This document shows positions 10,252 to 24,824 of a stretch of 64,000 nt of DNA, in pieces. This stretch comes from Colwellia sp. 39_35_sub15_T18 (GTDB lineage Bacteria; Pseudomonadota; Gammaproteobacteria; Enterobacterales; Alteromonadaceae). Position numbers and translations under genes: made by a program. A model generated the notes under the pieces. The model was given only the letters and a program-made list of their open reading frames with translations, ran no database searches and was not told the origin of the DNA. Position 1 is the first letter of the stretch. Each line of letters starts with the position of its first letter. The stretch covers positions 62,001 to 126,000 of the forward strand of contig MAAE01000025.1 of assembly GCA_002162675.1 (NCBI GenBank), written 5' to 3'.

Positions 10252-12999
10252 TTAATTGTTCTGCTCTAATGGCAGACTTAATATTAATTGGCTACCGTTA
10301 TCTTGTTCATGAAATGTGTTGATTGAGCCTTTATGTTTACTGGCTATTTGACGAATATAATACATAGAGATATCAAACTTTATTTTGCTATCAAAATGAA
10401 TGAAACCTTGCTCGTCATCATAAATATTTAGCCAAACTTTGTTTTTAAACACTTGTAGCAACACTTTAAAATTTCGACCACTGCCTTTTATTACCACACA
10501 AGTTATGGCTTCAAATATTATCCGGTAAAGATCGGCTTGTAATTCATAGTTAAGGCTGTTGTCTTGAACATTTAGTTGATAAGTTAAATTAACTTGATAC
10601 TTGTGCTGCAAGTAATTGACGAAAAATGGCAACGCGATAGATAAAGTTTTGCCATCCAATGTATTTGGCTCAGGTGATGCTTGATGATTACCTAAATCAT
10701 CAAGACATTGTGCTAACAATGGTTTACTTTGCTCTACTTCGTCTTGGTTTATTAAATCTTGTACTAGGGTTAATTTTCTTTTTACTTGCAAGCTTACTTT
10801 GCCGTAATTATTGATATCATTCTTTAAAACATCATGAATATAGGCAATTGATTTACTGCGTAAATAGAGTAACCAAACGATTAAACCAACCACACAAAAT
10901 AACAGCAGGGCATAAAACAAACGAATTTTTGGTGTCCAATACCAAGGGAAGGCAACATCAATCTCAGTGTAGGCTTTAAAATTGCTCCATTGACCTAAGC
11001 TATTAGTGGCCATTATTTCAATGTGATATTCACCTGATGCTAAGCCGGTTAATGTTAATTGGTTACCATTAATTTGGTTCCAAGTGCTATTGTTTAAACG
11101 ATAACGAAACTGTTTTGGTGCTCCCGGTCTAAAGTCTAAGCTTGCTAAGTCTAAAGTAATCACATCATTACCACTGGCTATTGACATGGTTTTATTGAGT
11201 AAATAAGACTGACCTGAAATAGTCGTTTTGCTAATGTAAACTTTAGGGTTAAATTGCACTTGTGGAGCTAAATCTAAAGACAAAATGCCACTGTAATGGG
11301 AAGCGTAAACAATATTTTTATGTAATATAGTACTGCCGACAAAGGAATACTGCTCGGTATTTTCTATCATACTGAGTTGATAATTTCTCGGGTTAAAGCG
11401 ATATAAACCAGGCCTTCCTGCCACCCAAACTTCATCATTGACAAGTATCATATGACTAAATCGGTTACCTTGACCAAATTGAGCCAGTAATACCCCTTGT
11501 TTATTAAAGGCATAAATACCATCACCTAACGTAGAAGCAAATATTTTATTATCTGCTTCGAGTAAAGAAATAACTTTACTTGAGCTAGGTAAAGTTAAAT
11601 TTTCAATGGCTTTACTTTCGTTGATGACAATGTCGATGCCTGCTGTTGTGGCTAACCAAGTCGCGTCATTATCAAGGGGTAAAATATCAATGATCTCAGC
11701 TGAACTTAATCCATGCTCTGGTGCTATATGATCAATAAGTGATTTATTTGTTAAATCATAAATATAGACACCATTATGGTTAGTACTAAAATAAAGTAAG
11801 TTATCTTTATATTCCATTTTTAAAATAAGCTTATCATTATCAGAAAATGTTAATTTAGCAGTCTGCTGAGTTTCAGGGTTAAAACGCCATAGTCCATCAA
11901 AGGTTGCTATATATAATATGCCATTGATAGTTTCAATATTCGTGATGCTTAACCCTTGTTTGCTAAACGCTTCATTTACGTGATTATTAAAGACAGGTGA
12001 ATTAAAGTTTTGTAAACCAGCACCATAACTGCCAATGATAATTTCATCATTATATAATGCTAATTCATTGGCATTAATACTGATATCAAACACTTTTGGA
12101 ATATTTTTAATGGTACTCTCAGTGAGTTGGTTAATACCTTGACTACTTGCTACCCAAAGTACACCCGAACTATCATGTAGAAAACTTCTTGCCCTGACGG
12201 GGTTGGTATCACCAAATTTATGGGGGAGTTGCTCTAATGTTTTTCCAGAAAACTTGCTAACTATGCCTTGGCTACTGATGGTAAAAAAATTATTACTGCT
12301 GTATTCTTTTGTGGCGGCATAAATTTTGTGTGGTGATTCTATTGTTGTTTTATTGCCCTGATGATCAAAATGATAAATGTGTGTTTTAGCTATTGCTATA
12401 ACGCCAGAAGAAAGAGCAACAGTTGCTAGAATAGGCTCTGCTAGTAGTTGCTTTAGTTTGTTCTTTGAATCCAAGTTGTTTAACTGGTACAGGCCTTTTT
12501 TACTTGCTACGTAAAGGTGCTTATTATTATGTACTAACGTACTTATTTTAATATTATCTTTAATGAGGGAGATTGTTTTGGTATCGATATGATAACGATA
12601 AAGCTTGTCAGGAGCGTTGATAAAATAGCTGCCTTGAAAGCTGACTACGTCATAATAACTTTTACGTTCTATATCGGTAAATATTTTATCTGCTTGCCCA
12701 GTTTCAGGGTTAAAACGCCATAAACCATCGGTTTCTGTGGCTAATAATAAATGTTTTCCATCAAGAGTAACATCATGCAGCCAGTTAAATGATAGTGGCC
12801 ATGATTGATTGTTTGATGAAAAGCTGATGATTTGCTTACCATCAAAACGAGTGAGGCCACGCTGTCCAGCAAACCAAATAAAGCCTTTATTATCTTGTAC
12901 TAGACTACTGACATTAGCCATAGTACTTATCGATGATGTGTTATTTGCTAGGGAAGAAAAGCTATTAAGAATAGAAAAGCATAAAATAAGTGGCAGCAT
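10252..12999 (-). CDS. Two-component-regulator beta-propeller sensor with Y_Y_Y domain, TM helix and degenerate histidine-kinase-like C-terminus
   Basis: Repeated propeller units; FRYRLNNSTWNQI...LASGEYHIEIMATNSLGQWS Y_Y_Y region; TM LFYALLLFCVVGLIVWLLYL. The ORF extends to 13152 but a start at MLPLILCF (about 12999) avoids overlap with the upstream gene. Confidence 0.75.
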   Translation of the reverse strand: MLPLILCFSILNSFSSLANNTSSISTMANVSSLVQDNKGFIWFAGQRGLTRFDGKQIISFSSNNQSWPLSFNWLHDVTLDGKHLLLATETDGLWRFNPETGQADKIFTDIERKSYYDVVSFQGSYFINAPDKLYRYHIDTKTISLIKDNIKISTLVHNNKHLYVASKKGLYQLNNLDSKNKLKQLLAEPILATVALSSGVIAIAKTHIYHFDHQGNKTTIESPHKIYAATKEYSSNNFFTISSQGIVSKFSGKTLEQLPHKFGDTNPVRARSFLHDSSGVLWVASSQGINQLTESTIKNIPKVFDISINANELALYNDEIIIGSYGAGLQNFNSPVFNNHVNEAFSKQGLSITNIETINGILYIATFDGLWRFNPETQQTAKLTFSDNDKLILKMEYKDNLLYFSTNHNGVYIYDLTNKSLIDHIAPEHGLSSAEIIDILPLDNDATWLATTAGIDIVINESKAIENLTLPSSSKVISLLEADNKIFASTLGDGIYAFNKQGVLLAQFGQGNRFSHMILVNDEVWVAGRPGLYRFNPRNYQLSMIENTEQYSFVGSTILHKNIVYASHYSGILSLDLAPQVQFNPKVYISKTTISGQSYLLNKTMSIASGNDVITLDLASLDFRPGAPKQFRYRLNNSTWNQINGNQLTLTGLASGEYHIEIMATNSLGQWSNFKAYTEIDVAFPWYWTPKIRLFYALLLFCVVGLIVWLLYLRSKSIAYIHDVLKNDINNYGKVSLQVKRKLTLVQDLINQDEVEQSKPLLAQCLDDLGNHQASPEPNTLDGKTLSIALPFFVNYLQHKYQVNLTYQLNVQDNSLNYELQADLYRIIFEAITCVVIKGSGRNFKVLLQVFKNKVWLNIYDDEQGFIHFDSKIKFDISMYYIRQIASKHKGSINTFHEQDNGSQLILSLPLEQNN

Positions 13000-13027
13000 A
13001 AACTGCCACAGTACTTTAATATCTTTA

Positions 13028-13477
13028 TTAAATGATACTTTGAAAGTTGGTTTCGGGATGATCTCTTTGACCACAAGCGACAAAAACTTGCGGTAGTTCA
13101 TCGTCTGATGAGGGCTTTTGTACCAAAAGGTAAGTAGGTTTTCGTGGATCATCTGGGTGCTCTTTTACTGCCCAAGCTTGTTTTATTTTATCAGCATATT
13201 GCTGCCCGTATTTTACTGCGAAGGCTGTAGTAAGTATTTCAACACCAAAGTCATCCATTACCATCATAGTATTGCCATGGTAGCCACTTGTACTATCAAA
13301 ATCTATATCTACCGTTAAAATTTTATTTGATGGCAGTACTAAATCAGCACGTAGTTTTGCAACAACGGCTCTATCTGGATGTGATTTTAAATTGGTTCTA
13401 TTAGGCTTCTCTGTTAAATCGTACACTAGTTTAATATCATCATGTAGTCTTAATTCTTCTTTTTTTGCTGCAGTCAT
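13028..13477 (-). CDS. Conserved hypothetical protein
   Basis: 149-aa ORF between annotated neighbours, well-formed start region. Confidence 0.6.
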   Translation of the reverse strand: MTAAKKEELRLHDDIKLVYDLTEKPNRTNLKSHPDRAVVAKLRADLVLPSNKILTVDIDFDSTSGYHGNTMMVMDDFGVEILTTAFAVKYGQQYADKIKQAWAVKEHPDDPRKPTYLLVQKPSSDDELPQVFVACGQRDHPETNFQSII

Positions 13478-13653
13478 AATCTTTCCTTTTTACCGTGTAA
13501 AGTGATTAAATATTGAAGTGCTTTTAAAACAAAGCTCTTTTAATATAGCGAATATTTTTTTTTAAACAAGCAAAAAATCAATTAATTGATAGGCTTACTT
13601 AATGTCGTTAGGTAGAATAATATTTTCATATAAAATGTGGTAACGATAAACGG

Positions 13654-14898
13654 ATGAGTGATTTTGATTGTGTTGTTATTGGTGGGGGAATGGTTGGTGC
13701 CGCTAGTGCCTTAGCCTTGGCAGAACAAGGCTTGAAAGTTGCGGTTATTGAGAAACATCAGCCTGATACCTTTGCCAATGAACAAGCATTAGACTTGAGA
13801 GTGTCGGCTATTTCATTATCGTCTCAATATTTACTTGAACAACTTGGTGCATGGTCGCAAGTAAAAGAATGGCGTGCCTGCCCTTATAAGCGTTTAGGTG
13901 TTTGGGAGCAGGAATATGCTTATACAGAGTTTAATGCTCAAGATATAGAGCAAAAACATTTAGGGCATATTGTCGAGAATCGCCTAATACAGCTTGCTTT
14001 ATGGCAACAAATTGCAGCGCATGACCGCGTAAGCCTTTTTTGTCCTGAAAGCTTAGTTAATTTAGAACAAGATAATGATAAGGTGACGTTAACGCTTTCA
14101 CAACATACTATTACTGCAAAATTAGTTATTGGCGCTGACGGGGCAAATTCACAGGTACGTAAGCTAGTTAATATCGGTATTACCGCATGGGATTATCAGC
14201 AATCAGCCATGTTGATTAATGTTGAAACGACACTTGGCCAGCAAGATATTACTTGGCAGCAGTTTTTTCCTACCGGACCTGTTGCCTTTTTGCCTCTGTC
14301 CAAACCGTTATCAAAACCTTTATCAAAGCAATCGCTTGCAAGTAAACAAGATGAACATAAAAAAAATGTTGGTTATGCTTCATTAGTTTGGTATCACCAG
14401 CGTGATGAAATTAAACGTTTATCATTATTATCAAATGCCCAGTTACAACAAGAAGTCTTAGCTCACTTCCCCAAACGATTAGGGGAAATTAAAGTGATTG
14501 ATAAGGCTGCTTTTCCGCTTACTCGTCGACATGCCAATAGTTATCAAAATAATAGAGTCTTGTTGCTTGGTGATGCCGCTCACACTATTAACCCGATGGC
14601 AGGTCAGGGTGTTAACTTAGGTTTTAAAGATGTTGTTGCTCTGCAAAATGTTATTGCTTCAGCAATCGCCGAGGGAAAATGTTGGCATAATATTGAGGTG
14701 TTAGCTCACTATGAAAAAATGAGACGTAAAGACAATTTATTAATGCAATCAACCATGGATGCTTTATATTTTAGCTTTAGCCACCCATCACCATTAGTAA
14801 AGTTATTACGAAATATAAGTTTGTTCGCGATTAATAAATTACCTGTTGTTAATAGTACCATCAAAAATAAAGCTTTGGCTTATGCCTGCGGTTTATAG
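13654..14898 (+). CDS. UbiH/UbiF/VisC family FAD-dependent monooxygenase
   Basis: VVIGGGMVGAASALALAEQG FAD motif; RVLLLGDAAHTINPMAGQGVNLGFKD. Confidence 0.92.
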   Translation: MSDFDCVVIGGGMVGAASALALAEQGLKVAVIEKHQPDTFANEQALDLRVSAISLSSQYLLEQLGAWSQVKEWRACPYKRLGVWEQEYAYTEFNAQDIEQKHLGHIVENRLIQLALWQQIAAHDRVSLFCPESLVNLEQDNDKVTLTLSQHTITAKLVIGADGANSQVRKLVNIGITAWDYQQSAMLINVETTLGQQDITWQQFFPTGPVAFLPLSKPLSKPLSKQSLASKQDEHKKNVGYASLVWYHQRDEIKRLSLLSNAQLQQEVLAHFPKRLGEIKVIDKAAFPLTRRHANSYQNNRVLLLGDAAHTINPMAGQGVNLGFKDVVALQNVIASAIAEGKCWHNIEVLAHYEKMRRKDNLLMQSTMDALYFSFSHPSPLVKLLRNISLFAINKLPVVNSTIKNKALAYACGL

Positions 14899-14991
14899 CC
14901 TAGGCATTATAATCTATACTTTATCGCCTATGCTTTATAGCTTATGCTTTATACCTTATAGATTACGCTAGTGGTTTAGGTATAGCTAGGC

Positions 14992-15471
14992 TTAATGATT
15001 GAGATAATATTTTGCTTGGCTAACATCTGCTCTAGCCGCATTTATAGCACACGCCATTTGCTGCTTTGGCAAACCTGCTTCCATGAAAACTGAACCAACA
15101 GGATAGAAGTGGTGCTCTCTAAAGTAGGCTACACGCTCTAAAGGGCTGTAGATATAAACTTCTGCTAATGCTAATTCTTCAGCAATGCGAAACAAGCCTT
15201 GCATAACTATTTTATCAATGGCTGCTTGTCGATATTCCATGACTACAGCTATACGGCTAATTTGACCAGAAGACGATATACGCCCTGTTGCAATGGGCTC
15301 TTGAGAATTGTCATCACACACTAGCATATGAAATGCAGTTCGGTCATTGACATCAAATTCTATTCTTTTCGGAATACGCCTTTCACAAACAAAAACTTTT
15401 TCACGAACATTTTTTAATAGTGGTGCTGCTTGTTGCCACACCACCCTAGATACACTGTAGGACATACTCAA
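14992..15471 (-). CDS. GNAT family N-acetyltransferase
   Basis: VFVCERRIPKRIEFDVND, ATGRISSSGQISRIAVVMEYR, FREHHFYPVG. Confidence 0.85.
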   Translation of the reverse strand: MSMSYSVSRVVWQQAAPLLKNVREKVFVCERRIPKRIEFDVNDRTAFHMLVCDDNSQEPIATGRISSSGQISRIAVVMEYRQAAIDKIVMQGLFRIAEELALAEVYIYSPLERVAYFREHHFYPVGSVFMEAGLPKQQMACAINAARADVSQAKYYLNH

Positions 15472-15743
15472 TAACCATTCTTTTTATGATTTAACGCAAC
15501 TGATATTAGCTAATTTAGTTAACATTACTTGACGTTAGTGAATGTTAACTTAGTCAAAAGGTAACACTATTAGATAAAAATTAGGTGAAACGATACTCAG
15601 AATAGTTATTGTTGTTGGGTGTGAAAATCGTAAACCTTACTTAAGCCTAGTTCATGTTTGGTTGTTTTTCAAACGATATAAACGTTTTTATTTATTATTA
15701 TACTCACTGCTATGATCGACTTGAATTTGATGAGTAATGAAAC

Positions 15744-15771
15744 AAAAAAAGAAGACCGAAGTCTTCTTTTT
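15744..15771 (-). terminator. Intrinsic terminator downstream of purB
   Basis: AAAAAGAAGAC-CGAA-GTCTTCTTTTT hairpin. Confidence 0.75.
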
Positions 15772-15799
15772 ACCAGTAACAAGTTAGCAATTATTCGAG

Positions 15800-17173
<1,374 letters not shown>

Positions 17174-17250
17174 TTATTCCTAGGTTGATTATTTTTTAAA
17201 AGTAATTCTAAAAGTAATATTGTTAAATTGTGTTGATTAAATTATGTTAG

Positions 17251-17889
17251 CTAAATTGTATTTAAGAGCTGTTTTGCGGTGTTTACTAATTTAGCTCTGC
17301 TAAATAAAACCGTTCTACGTTTACCGCCAACTTGGCGCCATAAAACGGCAGCTCTAATCCCCGCAAGTAGTAAGGCTCTTATTTTATGTTGATTTATCGT
17401 TTGTTTTAAAATACTTGGTTCGCCAGTTACTTGAATACGTGCACCAAGAGGGCTAATGATGTCACTATATATACTAGCAAAACTTGATACCAATGTTTCA
17501 CTGGCGATTGAGTAATGCTCAAGCTGCCTTTTACTGGCTTCAATGCGTTCACCAAGCTGGGTAAGTTGCTTAGGCTGTTTAATTAATCTTCGCTCTAAAT
17601 TGATCAAGCTAATAAGGTAGCGAGTAAATTCAGGGTCTTTAACTTTATTTTTCTTGGACGAATTATCACCTAAATGATCAATGAGTAATTGCAGGCCCCG
17701 TTTTATATTGACTAATTGACCACCATAAACGGCTAAAGTATTTTCTGGTGATGTTTCGATTATGCTCTGCAATAGCACTTCTAGATCGTGATTTTCTTGT
17801 TCTGCAAGAGAAAGCCCATGGCGAGAAATTTGTTGGACAAGATATGCTACTTGGCATATAGCGGCAAAAGTTATAGTTTGATCTTTCAT
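17251..17889 (-). CDS. hflD: HflD high-frequency lysogenization protein homolog
   Basis: IRALLLAGIRAAVLWRQVGGKRRTVLFSR; position between mnmA and purB. Confidence 0.93.
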   Translation of the reverse strand: MKDQTITFAAICQVAYLVQQISRHGLSLAEQENHDLEVLLQSIIETSPENTLAVYGGQLVNIKRGLQLLIDHLGDNSSKKNKVKDPEFTRYLISLINLERRLIKQPKQLTQLGERIEASKRQLEHYSIASETLVSSFASIYSDIISPLGARIQVTGEPSILKQTINQHKIRALLLAGIRAAVLWRQVGGKRRTVLFSRAKLVNTAKQLLNTI

Positions 17890-17935
17890 TTATGCTCTAA
17901 ACTGTTTTGTTGATTGTATAAGTTGCGATTGTTTT

Positions 17936-19129
17936 TTAACGGACAAGGGTATTTATAATACCACCGCCTAAGCAAACATCATCTTGATAAAAAACGACTG
18001 ATTGCCCGGGTGTTACAGAGCTTTGTGGTTCATCAAAATCTATTTGGTATTCGTTTATACTTGCTTGTGTATCTATTGGTGAAACAGTACAAGCGACATC
18101 TTGTTGTCGATAACGGGTTTTTACTGTGCACCTAATTGGCGTTGATAATTCTTGGCGATCAACCCAGTGCAACTGGTTAGCAATCAGACCTTTTGAAAAC
18201 AGGCGAGGGTGGTTATGCCCTTGACCGACAATGAGTACATTGCGCAATAAATCTTTTTCAACGACATACCATGGCTCTTCGCCAGCAGCAGCTAAACCAC
18301 CTATACGTAAGCCTTTTCGCTGACCTAAGGTGTGATACATTAATCCGTCATGATGACCCACTTTTACACCCTCAGCAGATTCTATAATGCCGGGTTGTGC
18401 GGGTAAATACTGGCCTAAAAAATCTTTAAATTTACGCTCTCCAATAAAGCATATACCTGTGCTGTCTTTTTTATTATGAGTAACTAAACCTGCTTGTTCA
18501 GCAATAGCACGTACTTCAGGTTTTTCAATATGGCCAACAGGAAATAAAGTATGAGCAAGCTGTTTTTCATCTAGCGTATAGAGAAAATAACTTTGATCTT
18601 TATTGTTATCTAAACCACGGATCATTTTCCAATGACCGTCTCTACTTTCTTTTTGTACATAATGGCCTGTGGCAATGTAATCTGCGCCGAGATCTTCACA
18701 GGCAAACTCTAAAAAGGCTTTAAATTTAATCTCTTTGTTACACATGATGTCTGGGTTTGGTGTACGACCCGCTTTATATTCTGCTAAGAAGTACTCAAAA
18801 ACATTATCCCAGTATTCAGTCGCGAAATTAATGGTATGCAATTTTATTGATAATTTGTCACAAATCGCTTGAGCATCTTTTAAGTCGGTGGCAGCAGCGC
18901 AATATTCATCGGTGTCATCTTCTTCCCAGTTTTTCATAAACAAACCTTCCACTTGGTAGCCTTGCTCTTTTAGTAAGTAAGCAGATACCGAGGAGTCGAC
19001 ACCACCTGACATGCCAACGATGACCTTCTTTTCTTGCGGAGAAGGGTCTTGTGGTAAAAAATGCGGTAAGGATTTTGATTGTGAATTTGAAGATGAGAGA
19101 GACATTTTAGTTATTGTGCTAATTAACAA
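17936..19129 (-). CDS. mnmA: tRNA-specific 2-thiouridylase
   Basis: [37 protein letters not shown]. Confidence 0.97.
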   Translation of the reverse strand: MLISTITKMSLSSSNSQSKSLPHFLPQDPSPQEKKVIVGMSGGVDSSVSAYLLKEQGYQVEGLFMKNWEEDDTDEYCAAATDLKDAQAICDKLSIKLHTINFATEYWDNVFEYFLAEYKAGRTPNPDIMCNKEIKFKAFLEFACEDLGADYIATGHYVQKESRDGHWKMIRGLDNNKDQSYFLYTLDEKQLAHTLFPVGHIEKPEVRAIAEQAGLVTHNKKDSTGICFIGERKFKDFLGQYLPAQPGIIESAEGVKVGHHDGLMYHTLGQRKGLRIGGLAAAGEEPWYVVEKDLLRNVLIVGQGHNHPRLFSKGLIANQLHWVDRQELSTPIRCTVKTRYRQQDVACTVSPIDTQASINEYQIDFDEPQSSVTPGQSVVFYQDDVCLGGGIINTLVR

Positions 19130-19183
19130 GGCGCAAAATTATACCATGCGCATTAGTTTGGTGAAATAGTGAGAAGAGATTAG

Positions 19184-19819
19184 TTATTTAATTATCTTAT
19201 AACAACCGTTGTCAATATTATCGATAGTCCATTGTCCTATGGCGTAGCGAATTAATCTCAAGGTTGGAAAGCCAATATTAGCCGTCATTCTACGTACCTG
19301 CCTATTTCGACCTTCAGTAATAATGATTTCAAGCCAAGTCGTGGGAATGCTAGCGCGCTCTCTAATAGAAGGCACTCTAGGCCAAACATTTGGCGTTGTT
19401 ATGATGCGGGTTTTAGCGGGTAGCGTCATACCATCTTTAAGCATAACGCCTTGCCTAAGCTTATCTAAATCATTTTTCTGTGGCCTACCTTCCACTTGAA
19501 CCCAATAAGTTTTTGCGGTTTTCTTTTTTGGATGGGCAATCTTATGTTGTAATTGACCGTCGTTAGTTAACAGTAGTAAACCTTCACTGTCTCTATCTAA
19601 TCTACCTGCAGCGTAGATGCCCTCTATCTGAATAAAGTCTTTTAATGTTTGACGGTTCTCTTGGTCAGTAAATTGGCATAAAACATCAAAAGGCTTATTG
19701 AAAAGCACTAATTTGCGATCTTCTATCGCTGGTCGTACCTTGGTACTCGTTCTTGTGCTACGTCTTATGCTACCGTTGTTATTGTTCATTACTGCCTTGG
19801 GTTTTTGTGGTAAAAGCAA
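19184..19819 (-). CDS. rluE: 23S rRNA pseudouridine synthase RluE-like (RsuA family)
   Basis: [30 protein letters not shown]. Confidence 0.88.
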   Translation of the reverse strand: MLLPQKPKAVMNNNNGSIRRSTRTSTKVRPAIEDRKLVLFNKPFDVLCQFTDQENRQTLKDFIQIEGIYAAGRLDRDSEGLLLLTNDGQLQHKIAHPKKKTAKTYWVQVEGRPQKNDLDKLRQGVMLKDGMTLPAKTRIITTPNVWPRVPSIRERASIPTTWLEIIITEGRNRQVRRMTANIGFPTLRLIRYAIGQWTIDNIDNGCYKIIK

Positions 19820-19906
19820 TTAGTGCTTATACATAGCTATTTAACTATGCTATGAATTATTATAATATATCGCGCGATAAAATGAATGTTAAATAATAAC
19901 GGTTAA

Positions 19907-22216
<2,310 letters not shown>

Positions 22217-22248
22217 ATTTTTTAAATTAAAATAAGTAAAATGCGTTA

Positions 22249-22282
22249 AAGGGCTAAGTTACAACGCTTAGCTCTTCTTTTA
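22249..22282 (+). terminator. Terminator-like hairpin after monomeric IDH
   Basis: AGGGCTAAG-TTACAACG-CTTAGCTCT then TCTTTT. Confidence 0.5.
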
Positions 22283-22524
22283 ATGTGCTTTTGGGTATTA
22301 TTTATTCAGGTATTATTTAATAAGTTTATTTTCATTATCACCAATAAATGATTAGTGTAATTACTCTTTTTAATCTACCTTAGCCAAAAAAAGCTATATC
22401 TATTATTAGATTAAGTAAAATAAATCAATCTTTACTTTAATATCCATTGATTTATCGTATTGTTTCTTTTATAAAAATCATAAGCATTGTTCGATGCTTA
22501 GACTTCCAATTAGGAGTGCACTTT

Positions 22525-23775
22525 ATGACAAGTAAAATCTCAATCCCCAGTTCAGGTGGAAAAATCACAGTTTCAAATGGAAAGTTATTAGTTCCTAATA
22601 ACCCTATCATTCCCTTTATTGAAGGTGATGGTATTGGTATTGATGTGACTCCTCCTATGATCAAAGTAGTCAATGCCGCCGTTGAGAAAGCATATCAAGG
22701 CGTTAAAGAGATTGTCTGGATGGAAGTGTACGCAGGGGAAAAAGCAACACAAGTATATGACTCTGAAACTTGGCTACCTGATGAAACTTTAGCTATGTTT
22801 AAAGAATATAAGGTTGGTATCAAAGGACCATTAACAACACCGGTCGGTGGTGGTATGCGCTCCTTAAATGTGGCACTAAGACAAATACTCGATTTATATG
22901 TATGTCAGCGTCCAGTACAATGGTTTACTGGCGTGCCTAGCCCAGTTAAAAAACCTTGTGAAGTTGACATGGTTATTTTTCGAGAAAATACTGAAGATAT
23001 TTATGCAGGTATTGAATATAAAGCGGGTAGCGATGACGCTAAAAAACTCATTTCATTTTTATCAGAAGAAATGGGCGTGACTAAAATACGCTTTACTGAA
23101 GATTGTGGTATAGGGATTAAACCCGTATCAAAAGAAGGCACACAACGTTTAGTTCGACAAGCCATACAATATGCTGTTGATCATAATAGAGACTCTGTGA
23201 CGTTAGTACACAAAGGTAATATTATGAAGTTTACTGAAGGTGCCTTTAAAGATTGGGGTTATGAGTTAGCGTGTGAAGAATTTGGCGCTCAACTACTTGA
23301 TGGTGGTCCTTGGTGTAGTTTTAAAAACCCAAAAACAGGCAAAGAAATCATCATTAAAGATGTTATTGCTGATGCGATGTTGCAGCAAATATTACTGCGT
23401 CCAGCTGAATACAGTGTTATTGCCACGTTGAACCTAAATGGTGATTACTTATCTGATGCTTTAGCCGCGCAAGTGGGCGGTATCGGTATTGCGCCAGGTG
23501 CTAATTTAAATGATGATGTTGCTATTTTTGAAGCTACTCATGGTACAGCACCTAAGTATGCAGGTAAAAACAAAGTAAACCCAGGCTCTGTTATTTTATC
23601 CGCAGAGATGATGCTAAGACATATGGGCTGGACTGAGGCAGCTGATTTGCTTTTAAAAGGTATGTCGGGAGCCATTGGTGCTAAAACAGTCACCTATGAT
23701 TTCGAGCGTTTGATGGATGATGCAACGTTAGTGACTTGTTCGCAATTTGGCGACTGTATTATTGAGCACATGTAG
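22525..23775 (+). CDS. icd: Dimeric NADP-dependent isocitrate dehydrogenase (ICD-I type); start at ATG 22525 behind AGGAG rather than 22447
   Basis: [48 protein letters not shown]. Confidence 0.95.
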   Translation: MTSKISIPSSGGKITVSNGKLLVPNNPIIPFIEGDGIGIDVTPPMIKVVNAAVEKAYQGVKEIVWMEVYAGEKATQVYDSETWLPDETLAMFKEYKVGIKGPLTTPVGGGMRSLNVALRQILDLYVCQRPVQWFTGVPSPVKKPCEVDMVIFRENTEDIYAGIEYKAGSDDAKKLISFLSEEMGVTKIRFTEDCGIGIKPVSKEGTQRLVRQAIQYAVDHNRDSVTLVHKGNIMKFTEGAFKDWGYELACEEFGAQLLDGGPWCSFKNPKTGKEIIIKDVIADAMLQQILLRPAEYSVIATLNLNGDYLSDALAAQVGGIGIAPGANLNDDVAIFEATHGTAPKYAGKNKVNPGSVILSAEMMLRHMGWTEAADLLLKGMSGAIGAKTVTYDFERLMDDATLVTCSQFGDCIIEHM

Positions 23776-23828
23776 TTGTTAAAATATAAGTACTGAAGTG
23801 AATAAAAAATAGAAATAAAAAGTACAAA

Positions 23829-23862
23829 TAAAAAAACACAGCAAATAATGCTGTGTTTTTTT
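23829..23862. terminator. Intrinsic terminator after icd
   Basis: AAAAAACACAGCA-AATAA-TGCTGTGTTTTTTT. Confidence 0.85.
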
Positions 23863-23974
23863 ATGTCTAACTGCTCGTTTGTTTTAATATTTTAAAGCAA
23901 GGTTAGACATATAAACATTGATAAGCTTTATATTGATGCTTATAAATGAAACAGTGAAAACTATTATAAAGTGG

Positions 23975-24193
23975 TTAATCTATTTCAGAGTCTGATGGCT
24001 TTATACTTGCCGCATGGTGACCTTTAGGTCCATCATTTAACTCATAATTGACATCTTGCCCGGCTTTTAGGGTTCGATAACCATCCATTTCAATGGTTGA
24101 GTAGTGAGCAAATATATCTTCACCACCACTATCTGGACGAATAAAACCAAAACCCTTTGCATTATTAAACCATTTAACTGTACCGTGAGCCAT
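23975..24193 (-). CDS. cspD: Cold-shock domain protein (CspD-like)
   Basis: MAHGTVKWFNNAKGFGFIRPDSGGEDIFAHYS; divergent from clpS. Confidence 0.93.
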   Translation of the reverse strand: MAHGTVKWFNNAKGFGFIRPDSGGEDIFAHYSTIEMDGYRTLKAGQDVNYELNDGPKGHHAASIKPSDSEID

Positions 24194-24447
24194 ACATCTA
24201 CTTCCTTCTATATCCTTTAGTATTATAGCTGTGACTAGCTTATTTTATTTTGTTAATTTTAGTATTAGTAAAATAAATATATAATAGCTATTCACAATCA
24301 ACTACGCGGCTAAAAAATAGCCACTTATTGAATCGTAGATAAAATAATAAATTAGTCAAGTGATATTAGCGGAAATTTATCATTTTTTTAAGATTTATTG
24401 ATAAAAAAGTTACAGCAAAAATTAACGGTAGAGACTAAGATAAATAT

Positions 24448-24768
24448 ATGAGCAACTGGAAAGAGTTAATTGACAGTCAAGAGCTTGTCGAAGAAGATGT
24501 TAAAGAAAAAGTAGAAAAACCGCCTAAATATCATGTTTTTTTACTGAATGATGATTATACGCCAATGGACTTTGTTGTTGAGGTACTATGTCGTTTTTTT
24601 AATAAAACCTCTGAACAAGCTACCGACATTATGTTAACAATACACTATGAAGGCAAAGCGCTTTGTGGCACATTTACTGCGGACGTAGCAGAAACAAAAG
24701 TTGATCACGTGCTTCGATTTGCTTTAGATAATGAACATCCATTAAAATGTGTATTAGAGAAAGATTAA
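24448..24768 (+). CDS. clpS: ATP-dependent Clp protease adaptor ClpS
   Basis: [22 protein letters not shown]. Confidence 0.97.
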   Translation: MSNWKELIDSQELVEEDVKEKVEKPPKYHVFLLNDDYTPMDFVVEVLCRFFNKTSEQATDIMLTIHYEGKALCGTFTADVAETKVDHVLRFALDNEHPLKCVLEKD

Positions 24769-24824
24769 TAGATGTTAGATTTTAAAATAAAGAAAAGTTC
24801 GCAAGGATTTAATTTGGAGTACCT

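Noticed and set aside
13003-13152. Long N-terminal extension of the propeller sensor overlapping the 13028-13477 gene
   Set aside because: An internal Met before the signal/TM segment gives a normal start; the overlap is most likely an annotation artefact.
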